From assembly GCA_964654995.1 (NCBI GenBank), contig CAZZKF010000081.1:1-10725 (forward strand): a stretch of DNA of 10,725 nt, written 5' to 3'. Position numbers and translations under genes: made by a program. Source of the stretch: CAZZKF01 sp964654995. GTDB lineage: Bacteria; Pseudomonadota; Alphaproteobacteria; CAZZKF01. Shown one piece after another: positions 1 to 5,929 of this stretch (the first letter of the stretch is position 1; the number at the start of each line of letters is the position of its first letter). The notes beneath the pieces are model-generated. The model searched no databases. It saw nothing but the letters and a program-made list of their open reading frames with translations, and had not been told where the DNA came from.

Positions 1-1325
1 TCGGTGCGTGGCGGCACCTTGAATGACATGGCGAAGATCGTCACCGCCGCGATCGCCGCAGGAACCGCGGCAGCCACGAACAAAGGTCCCTGCCCCAGCC
101 CGTAGGCGAGAAGCGCGCCGCCGATCACCGGCCCGACCACCGATCCGACCCGCCCCAGCCCCATCGCCCAGCCGACACCGGTGCTCCGCATGTAGGTCGG
201 ATAATGTTTCGCCGACAGCGCCGCCAGTGCAAGCTGGGCGCCCAGCACGCAAAAGCCGGCGATGAAAATGACCGCCATCACGACCGGCACCGAATAGGTG
301 CTCACGCCGATGGCCGCGACGGCAAGGGCGCCGATCCCGTAGCCCGCAACCAAAGGCGCGAACTGACCGTATCTGTCGCTGATCCGCCCGATCACCACGC
401 TGCCGACGATGCCGCCGATATTGAGAACGACGACTCCGAGGACGGCTTCTCTGTGACCGAGCCCGGCATCAGCCAGCAGCGACGGAATCCAGCTGACCAG
501 AAAATAGGTCAACAGAAGGCTCATGAACACGAGCGTCCACAGCAGCAGGGTCCATGCGGTCCGGCCTTTGGTGAACAGATCCCTGACCGTGTGCGGCGGG
601 CGCGCCCGCTCGTCCGGGTGTGGCGGGCGCGGCATGTTCCAGTCGATCCCGGGATCGATCCGCCTCATGATGGCGGCGACCCTGGCGCCTTGCTTTCGTC
701 TCACCGCCAGGTAGCGGACCGATTCCGGCAACCAGAGCAGAATGACGGGGAGCAGCAGCAGCGGCAGGATACCGCCAAGCAGAAAGACCGAGGGCCAGCC
801 GTAGACCGCGAGAAGCTGGGCACTGACGATACCACCCAGCACCGCGCCCAGCGGAAAGCCGGTGAACATGACGGTCACCACCGTGGTGCGCACCGCCGTC
901 GGGGCGTATTCCGAGGTCAGCGCGATGATGTTGGGGATGGCGCCGCCCAGCCCCAGGCCGGTTATGAAGCGGTAGACGATCAGCTCCTCGGTCGATGAGG
1001 CGGTGGCGCTGAGCAGCGACATGACGCTGAAGGTCAGCACCGAGATCACGATGATGGTCTTGCGCCCGACGCGGTCGGCCAGGGCGCCGAGCCCGATCGC
1101 TCCCAGCATCGTCCCGAACAGGCCGGCGCTGAACAGAACCCCGAATTCGCCGGCCGGCACCGCCCAGATCGTCTTGAGCGCCGGGGCCACGAAGGCAATG
1201 GACTGGGTATCGAACCCGTCCAGCATGGCGACGGCAAAACAGATCGCCATGATCTGAATCTGGAACCGGCCCAGTTTCGCCTTGTTCAGAGCCTCGGCCA
1301 GGCTGATGCCGGAACCTTCCGTCAT
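1..1325 (-). CDS. AAHS-type major facilitator transporter (C-terminus cut by window edge)
   Basis: Inner-membrane proton-coupled carrier that probably imports an organic, possibly aromatic, acid. Translating the minus strand from the ATG at 1325 gives 441 residues with no stop before the left edge, so only the extreme C-terminus is missing (family members are usually about 430-460 residues). Visible family marks are LDGFDTQ (35-41) in the first membrane segment, the MFS loop motif GLGALADRVGRK (78-89), GLGLGGAIPN (123-132), LPESVRYL (199-206), a hydrophilic central loop (about 207-256) separating two six-helix halves, GRISDRYGQ (313-321) and the late YPTYMRSTGVGW (375-386). The DGFD and GLGGAxPN motifs are typical of the aromatic acid:H+ symporter family (PcaK/BenK/MhpT relatives). 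A strong Shine-Dalgarno (GAGGGGGGAAGG) precedes the start. It is the last gene seen in the operon, 84 nt after the MBL gene. The substrate cannot be read from sequence. Confidence 0.93.
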   Translation of the reverse strand, partial: MTEGSGISLAEALNKAKLGRFQIQIMAICFAVAMLDGFDTQSIAFVAPALKTIWAVPAGEFGVLFSAGLFGTMLGAIGLGALADRVGRKTIIVISVLTFSVMSLLSATASSTEELIVYRFITGLGLGGAIPNIIALTSEYAPTAVRTTVVTVMFTGFPLGAVLGGIVSAQLLAVYGWPSVFLLGGILPLLLLPVILLWLPESVRYLAVRRKQGARVAAIMRRIDPGIDWNMPRPPHPDERARPPHTVRDLFTKGRTAWTLLLWTLVFMSLLLTYFLVSWIPSLLADAGLGHREAVLGVVVLNIGGIVGSVVIGRISDRYGQFAPLVAGYGIGALAVAAIGVSTYSVPVVMAVIFIAGFCVLGAQLALAALSAKHYPTYMRSTGVGWAMGLGRVGSVVGPVIGGALLAYGLGQGPLFVAAAVPAAIAAVTIFAMSFKVPPRT

Positions 1326-1409
1326 GGCCCTTCCCCCCTCATTGATCTCCGGTTGCGGCGGCCCCAAGCCGTTGATTTTGCACGCATTCGCGATTCCCGA
1401 ACGGCAGAT

Positions 1410-2348
1410 TCAGTAGATGTCCAGGTCGGACCCGACCACCACCTTGCCGGCATATTTCTCCGCGACTTCCGCGAGAACTTCCTCCGGTGAAGCGCCCCAG
1501 AACAGGACGTGCGACAGGATCAACAGCTTGGGCTTCGCCCGGGCCGCCAGCTCGCCGACTTCGTGGGTCGAGGTGTGGTTGGCGCGGAGATAGCGCTGCC
1601 AGGCCGCGTCACTGACGCGGTAACCCTTGAGGCTGTAGACCTCGTGGATCAGGATGTCGGCCCCGCGGGCATAGGTCTCGACCGCCTGACTGGGCGCGGT
1701 GTCACCGGAGATGACGATGGTCCGGTCCGGCGTCGTGAACCGGTAGCCGAAGGCGTTGGGCCAGCTGCCGTGTTTCACCCGGAACGCCTCGACCTTGACG
1801 TTGTCGTCCTCATAGACCACGCCCTCGCCGATTTCATGGACGTCGACCCGCCAGCCGCGGTTATTCCCGCGCTCCAGGCCGTAGATCCGGTAGTCGATGT
1901 CCTTCTGGTAGGCCTTGAGAATATGCTCGGTCATGTCGGCCAGCCCTTCGGGCCCGTAGACGTGCAAGGGCTCATCGCGCCCGACGACCCACGGGGTGAG
2001 GATCAGATCGGCATAACCGACGGTATGGTCGGAGTGGAGATGGGTCAGAAACGCGACCTTGAGGTTCCGGGACGAAAACGCCTTCATCGAGCCGCCGAAC
2101 CGGGGCGAGAACGCCGCCGCCCGGCGCACCACACCGGGGCCGAAATCAACGATATAGGGCGTGTCCTTGACCACGATGGCGATCGACGGACCGGCGCGCG
2201 CCGGGTCCGGCGCCGGCGTTCCGGTCCCCAGCAGCACCACCTTTGTGATCTCCGATGCTGCAACCGGAGCGATAACAAGAGGGGAAAAAGCCAGCATCAC
2301 AAAAACTGGCAAAATCGCGCAAAAAACCGCATATCTGATGCATTTCAT
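1410..2348 (-). CDS. Exported metallo-beta-lactamase-fold hydrolase
   Basis: Zinc-type hydrolase of the MBL superfamily, predicted to be exported. The 312-residue product has an N-terminal signal peptide (basic MKCIRY, hydrophobic core about 7-27, likely cleavage after VAA at 31). LGTGTPAPDPARAGPS (40-55) follows, then the metal motif THLHSDH (102-108), a further His at 193, SGDT (214-217), ILIHE (232-236), NHTSTHE (257-263) and LSHV (279-281). This set of ligands is complete. The overall pattern resembles RNase Z-like and AtsA-type alkyl/aryl-sulfatase MBL proteins rather than true beta-lactamases, so an ester, lactone or sulfate-ester substrate is plausible but unproven. I chose the ATG at 2348 because it gives a clean signal peptide and has GGGAG nine bases upstream. 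An upstream in-frame start at 2450 would overlap the aldolase gene and bury the signal peptide. It lies 67 nt downstream of the aldolase gene. Confidence 0.9.
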   Translation of the reverse strand: MKCIRYAVFCAILPVFVMLAFSPLVIAPVAASEITKVVLLGTGTPAPDPARAGPSIAIVVKDTPYIVDFGPGVVRRAAAFSPRFGGSMKAFSSRNLKVAFLTHLHSDHTVGYADLILTPWVVGRDEPLHVYGPEGLADMTEHILKAYQKDIDYRIYGLERGNNRGWRVDVHEIGEGVVYEDDNVKVEAFRVKHGSWPNAFGYRFTTPDRTIVISGDTAPSQAVETYARGADILIHEVYSLKGYRVSDAAWQRYLRANHTSTHEVGELAARAKPKLLILSHVLFWGASPEEVLAEVAEKYAGKVVVGSDLDIY

Positions 2349-2415
2349 CGCATTTTTCTCCCGAAAATATCCCGGACCGGGCGCCCGCCGCCGCGCCGAA
2401 CCGGCAACGAGAAAA

Positions 2416-3189
2416 TCATTGTGACCGCGTGACCTCGGACAGGCGCGCACGCAGCGCCTCGCCCAGCATGGGAACGTCGGCCCCCAGGGTGATGAAGCGA
2501 TAGCCGCGCTCCGCCATGCTCTCCAGCGCCAGACCGGGCAATGGCACCCCGCCCAGGGCCTTGCCGGCCGCGCGCGCCGCCGCCTCGACCGCCGCGATCG
2601 CCTCGGTAAACTTCGGATGCTCGAACTGGCCCGGAATGCCGAGGTCGCAGCTCAGATCGAAAGGCCCGATCTGGACCACGTCGACGCCTTCGACGGCGGC
2701 GATCCCGGGCGCGTTGGCGACGCCTTTGGCGCTTTCGATCATCAGGCAGATCAGCAGCTCGGCGCCGTCGTCGGCGAGATACCGCTCGAGGCTGAGGCCA
2801 TAATCCGAGGCCCGCACCGTGGCCGCCGAGAAACCCCGCCTGCCGCGCGGCGGATAAAGGCAGGCGGCGACCGCCGCCTGCGCCTCTTCGACCGTGCTCA
2901 CGTCGGGAACGAGCACCCCCTCGGCACCCAGATCGAGCGCCTTCTTGAGCGCCACCGCATCGTTCGAGGCCACCCGCAGAATGGCGCTCGCCGGCGTTGC
3001 CGCCACCGCCTGCAGGCAGGCCAGATGGTCGCGGGCACCGCCGGGGCCATGTTCGCCGTCGATGACCACGAAATCATAGCCGGCAAGACCGATCATCTCC
3101 GCCACCTGGGGGTGGGCGAGGCCGTGGAGCAGACCGTAGACCGCCTTGTCCTCCCCGAGGCGGGCCTTGGTGCGATTGGGACGATACAT
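2416..3189 (-). CDS. HpcH/HpaI-family class II (metal-dependent) aldolase
   Basis: Cytoplasmic aldolase of the HpcH/HpaI/GarL family, which reversibly cleaves 4-hydroxy-2-oxoacids to pyruvate (or a related 2-oxoacid) plus an aldehyde. It has 257 residues, the normal family length. Key sites are in place: IDGEHGP (43-49) with the catalytic His47, Arg72 in ILRVASND, the YPPRGRRGF stretch (112-120), metal ligand Glu152 in MIES and metal ligand Asp178 in IGPFDLSCDLG (174-184). The likely substrate class is a 4-hydroxy-2-oxo-dicarboxylate or a 2-keto-3-deoxy sugar acid, but paralogues differ too little in motifs to choose between them. The ATG at 3189 has GGAG seven bases upstream. It follows the FMN dehydrogenase gene after 43 nt, which suggests that the oxidised hydroxyacid may feed this aldolase. 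Confidence 0.92.
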   Translation of the reverse strand: MYRPNRTKARLGEDKAVYGLLHGLAHPQVAEMIGLAGYDFVVIDGEHGPGGARDHLACLQAVAATPASAILRVASNDAVALKKALDLGAEGVLVPDVSTVEEAQAAVAACLYPPRGRRGFSAATVRASDYGLSLERYLADDGAELLICLMIESAKGVANAPGIAAVEGVDVVQIGPFDLSCDLGIPGQFEHPKFTEAIAAVEAAARAAGKALGGVPLPGLALESMAERGYRFITLGADVPMLGEALRARLSEVTRSQ

Positions 3190-3232
3190 GTCTTGTCTCC
3201 GATCCGGTCAATGACGCCTGTGCGAGCGGCGA

Positions 3233-4396
3233 TCAGGCTATTGTAGCGACCCCGCGTGCCAACGTATGCGGGCCGACGTCGCCCAGGGTCGGACAGCCGA
3301 GCAGCGCCATGTCACGCTCCAGCTCGCTGCGCAGGATGTCCAGGGCATGGGCAACGCCGGCATATCCGCCGGCGGCCAGACCGTAAAGGCAGGGCCGGCC
3401 GATGGCGCAGGCGTCGGCACCCAGGGCCAGCGCCTTGAGCACATGGGTGCCCCGCCGTATGCCGCCATCAAAGATAAGCTCGACCTTGTTGCCGACCGCG
3501 GCACGAATGGCGCCCAGGCAGTCGATGGTGGCGGGCACGCCGTCGAGCTGCCGGCCGCCATGGTTGGACAGCCAGATCGCGGTGGCGCCGATGTCGACGG
3601 CGCGCCGGGCATCCTCGACCGACATGATGCCCTTGAGCACGAAGGGGCCGCGCCATGTCTCGGCCAGCCAGGCGGCGGCTTTCCAGGTCAGCCGGCGATC
3701 GAACTGCTGGTTGACATAGTCCGGTGCCGTCTGGCCCGGCGCCGCCCCGCTCAGCGCAATATCGCGAAAATTGGCGAGCTCGAAGCGGCAGCGGAAACGC
3801 GCATTCAGCGACCATCGCGGCCGGGCCGCAAAGTGAACCAGGTTTCTCGGGGTCCATTTCATCGGCACGCTCAGGCCGTTGGCGCGGTCGCGCTCGCGGT
3901 TCCCCGACAGCGGCGTATCGACGGTCAGACACAGGGCGTCATAATTCGCCGCCCGGCAGCGTTCGACCAGCGCCTCGGTCAGCCCGCGGTCGCGGAACAC
4001 GTAGATCTGGAAGATCCTGGGCCCGTCGCTGACGGCGGCGATGTCCTCGATGCTGCGGCTCGACATGGTGGAGAGTGCGTAAAAGGTGCCGCTGTCGGCG
4101 GCCGCCCGGGCCACTGCGGTTTCGCCGGCGCAATGGAAAAGCTCGGACATGCCGGTCGGCGCGATGATCACCGGCCAGTCGATCTGCCGGCCGAGCAGGC
4201 GGGTCCGCAGGTCGATGCTGCCGACATCCACCAGGGTGCGTGGCATCAGGGGGTAGCCCGCGAACCTGTCGATGTTGCGCCGCACCGTCCATTCGTCGTC
4301 GGCACCGCCCTCGAGAAAGTCGAAAACCGGCTTCGGCAGGCGCCGCCGTGCGGCCAGCCGCAGGTCTTCGATGTTGAGACACGCTTCCAGCGTCAT
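3233..4396 (-). CDS. FMN-dependent alpha-hydroxyacid dehydrogenase (mandelate/lactate dehydrogenase family)
   Basis: Flavoprotein that oxidises an (S)-2-hydroxyacid to the 2-oxoacid, passing electrons to quinone or oxygen. With 387 residues it has the length and layout of (S)-mandelate dehydrogenase. Motifs: LPKPVFDFLEGGADDEW (20-36), IAPTGMSEL (78-86), STMSSRSIED (109-118), FQIYV (129-133), LTVDTPLSGNRERD (157-170), Lys255 in LKGIMS, catalytic His279 and substrate-binding Arg282 in SNHGGRQLD (277-285), and the FMN phosphate site FDGGIRRG (309-316) with KALALGA (321-327). The position normally held by a substrate-binding Tyr (Tyr24 in glycolate oxidase, Tyr26 in mandelate dehydrogenase) is Phe27 here, by my alignment from memory. 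Start: the ATG at 4396 begins right before the family N-terminus. A longer in-frame start at 4624 would overlap the neighbouring gene and add non-homologous sequence. The Shine-Dalgarno is weak (GGGACGG). No signal peptide is seen. Confidence 0.92.
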   Translation of the reverse strand: MTLEACLNIEDLRLAARRRLPKPVFDFLEGGADDEWTVRRNIDRFAGYPLMPRTLVDVGSIDLRTRLLGRQIDWPVIIAPTGMSELFHCAGETAVARAAADSGTFYALSTMSSRSIEDIAAVSDGPRIFQIYVFRDRGLTEALVERCRAANYDALCLTVDTPLSGNRERDRANGLSVPMKWTPRNLVHFAARPRWSLNARFRCRFELANFRDIALSGAAPGQTAPDYVNQQFDRRLTWKAAAWLAETWRGPFVLKGIMSVEDARRAVDIGATAIWLSNHGGRQLDGVPATIDCLGAIRAAVGNKVELIFDGGIRRGTHVLKALALGADACAIGRPCLYGLAAGGYAGVAHALDILRSELERDMALLGCPTLGDVGPHTLARGVATIA

Positions 4397-4416
4397 GTCC
4401 GTCCCGAATCTGTCGT

Positions 4417-4432
4417 CTGGCGGCGCCGCCAG
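4417..4432. repeat. 16-nt perfect palindrome between the beta-hydroxyacid dehydrogenase and FMN dehydrogenase genes
   Basis: CTGGCGGCGCCGCCAG is its own reverse complement and lies in the 59-nt intergenic gap, ending about 20 nt before the ATG at 4396. In RNA it could form a six-pair GC stem with a four-base loop close to a weak ribosome-binding site. As DNA it could be an operator half-pair. No T run follows, so it is not a standard terminator. Confidence 0.5.
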
Positions 4433-4455
4433 GGTGGGCTTATCGCATTGGCCGA

Positions 4456-5358
4456 TCAGTCGAGGCCGGCGGCCAGACGATTGGCCTCGGTCGAGACGCA
4501 CCAGTCGAGGTCGCCCTGGCCGCGGGCCATGCCCGTCAGGATATGGTCGCGCACAAGCGCCGCAATGGGAAGCGGCGCGTTGACCGCCGCGGCCTCCTCG
4601 AGAATCAGGTGCAAATCCTTGCACGCCGTGCTCAAGGTCGCACCGGCCTCATCGAAATGACGGGTTCTGATGCGCTCGGCATACTCCCGCAGGGCCGGAT
4701 TGGGCAGCAATTGATCGAGGATCAGCATCTTGACGGTCGCCAGATCAAGCCCGTGTTTGCCGGCGAACACGTAAGCCTCGCCCATGGTCTCGATGAACCC
4801 CGACAGGACGAAGTTGATGACCAGCTTCATCCGGGCCGCATTGGCCTGGCGTTCCCCCACCTCGACGATCATGTTGGTGAACGTCTCGAGCACCGGCCGG
4901 CAGCGCGCGACCACCTCCGGCTCACCGGCCACCAGTGCCGCCAGCTCTCCGGAGGCGGCCGCGGTCGGGCGCCCCAGCACGTTGGTTGCGACATAATGGC
5001 TACCGTGGTCGCGATGCAGCTCGGCAAGGCGGGCGCTGGCGGCGGGCGAGATCGTCGTCGTCCCGAGATGAATGGCGCCCGGCGGCAGCCCGGCCAGAAT
5101 GCCGTCATCGGCGCTCACGATGTCGAGTACGGAACGGTCATCGAGCAGCGATGTGAGAACGATATCGGCCACCGCTGCCGCCTCACACGGTGTTTTGGCG
5201 GCCTCCGCACCGGCCGCCACGAACGGTGTCGTCTTCGCGGCCGTGCGGTTGTAGACCACCAATCGAAAGCCGGCTTTCTGGATGTTCCGGGCCATGCCCG
5301 AGCCCATGCGGCCAAGGCCGATGACGGCGACGGTCAGGGATTTCTCCGGTGGCGGCAT
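4456..5358 (-). CDS. Beta-hydroxyacid dehydrogenase (3-hydroxyisobutyrate / tartronate-semialdehyde reductase superfamily)
   Basis: Cytoplasmic NAD(P)-dependent oxidoreductase interconverting a beta-hydroxyacid and its semialdehyde. The 300-residue length is typical. The Rossmann motif VIGLGRMGSGMARN spans 12-25, TTTISP (100-105) matches the STSxxSP region, the substrate-loop region is VLGRPTAAASGEL (127-139), catalytic Lys178 lies in ARMKLVIN (175-182), and KDL (247-249) sits in the C-terminal helical domain. Retained Lys178 argues for a dehydrogenase rather than an imine reductase. The substrate loop differs from the APVSGG form of GarR and HibD/MmsB, so this belongs to a side branch and its substrate is uncertain. 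The start ATG at 5358 has a strong AGGAGGAG Shine-Dalgarno. It lies 31 nt after the VOC gene and 59 nt before the FMN dehydrogenase gene, within one apparent operon. Confidence 0.9.
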   Translation of the reverse strand: MPPPEKSLTVAVIGLGRMGSGMARNIQKAGFRLVVYNRTAAKTTPFVAAGAEAAKTPCEAAAVADIVLTSLLDDRSVLDIVSADDGILAGLPPGAIHLGTTTISPAASARLAELHRDHGSHYVATNVLGRPTAAASGELAALVAGEPEVVARCRPVLETFTNMIVEVGERQANAARMKLVINFVLSGFIETMGEAYVFAGKHGLDLATVKMLILDQLLPNPALREYAERIRTRHFDEAGATLSTACKDLHLILEEAAAVNAPLPIAALVRDHILTGMARGQGDLDWCVSTEANRLAAGLD

Positions 5359-5389
5359 GAGCGGCTCTCCTCCTGGAAACGATACCGAA

Positions 5390-5866
5390 TTACGCGAGAT
5401 GATCGGGCACCAGACCTTCGATCAGTTCGATCAGTTGCTCCTTGCCGTCCTCCCGGTCGAGGTCGACGCGGATCATGGCAAACCGCCCCGGCTCCAGATT
5501 GTCGATCGCCGCGTACATCTCCTGCGACACCGGTGACGGCGGGACCAGCCGGCGAACCCCCGGGAAGCCCTCGAGCGACGCCCAGACCGCATCCAGATCG
5601 TCCACCGCGATGCAGATGAGATCGGAGGCTCCGAAAAACCGCCGCATGGTATCGTACCAGATGGTCAGGTCCATGGTGAAACCACGCTCATCCGCCAGCA
5701 CGCACACCTGATCGGGTTCCGGGGGCTGGCGCCCGGCCAGAATGTCAGGTGACGGCTTGTCCCTCATGGTCGCGGAGACCTCGTGCCGGTACCCGAGGTG
5801 AGAGAAGAAGTTCCTGGCCTTCTCGAAATCCTTGAGTGCCAGGAGCACATGGGACGTTCGCACCAT
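5390..5866 (-). CDS. Small VOC/glyoxalase-fold protein
   Basis: 158-residue protein with two halves that look like vicinal-oxygen-chelate (glyoxalase/extradiol dioxygenase fold) modules: SHVLLALKDFEKARNFFSHLGY (5-26) at the start and LICIAVDDLDAVWASLEG (83-100) in the middle. It ends with MIRVDLDREDGKEQLIEL (131-148), which resembles the usual last strand. His6 fits the first metal ligand. The His normally seen at the start of the second module (around Leu83-Ile84) is not there, so metal binding and catalysis are uncertain. Possible roles are glyoxalase-like isomerase, ring-cleavage dioxygenase relative or substrate-binding/resistance protein. The ATG at 5866 follows GGAGG by seven bases. It lies 63 nt after the receptor stop with no convincing terminator between, so cotranscription with the receptor is likely. 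It is the first gene of the catabolic set. Confidence 0.75.
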   Translation of the reverse strand: MVRTSHVLLALKDFEKARNFFSHLGYRHEVSATMRDKPSPDILAGRQPPEPDQVCVLADERGFTMDLTIWYDTMRRFFGASDLICIAVDDLDAVWASLEGFPGVRRLVPPSPVSQEMYAAIDNLEPGRFAMIRVDLDREDGKEQLIELIEGLVPDHLA

Positions 5867-5929
5867 TTCATACCCTCCAAATGGCTGGTGGCCCTTGAAC
5901 TCGTCGCAAAAGGGGAAGCGGAATTCGGC

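Noticed and set aside
204..998. Long plus-strand open frame (264 codons)
   Set aside because: It lies opposite the MFS gene, whose minus-strand translation has clear family motifs. The plus product is low-complexity (Arg/Gln/Asp/His-rich) and unrecognisable.
1326..1345. TGAGGGG upstream of the MFS gene
   Set aside because: This is the purine-rich ribosome-binding site. No CGGTCTwAG block follows at 16 nt.
2349..2450. N-terminal extension of the MBL protein to 2450
   Set aside because: It would overlap the aldolase stop and place 34 unrelated residues before a clean signal peptide that has its own ribosome-binding site.
4397..4624. N-terminal extension of the FMN dehydrogenase to the ATG at 4624
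   Set aside because: It overlaps the end of the beta-hydroxyacid dehydrogenase gene and its translation is unlike any family N-terminus. The family homology begins right after the ATG at 4396.
3266..4660. Plus-strand open frame of 464 codons
   Set aside because: Antisense shadow of the FMN dehydrogenase gene and part of its neighbour, typical of high-GC coding DNA. No domain is recognisable.
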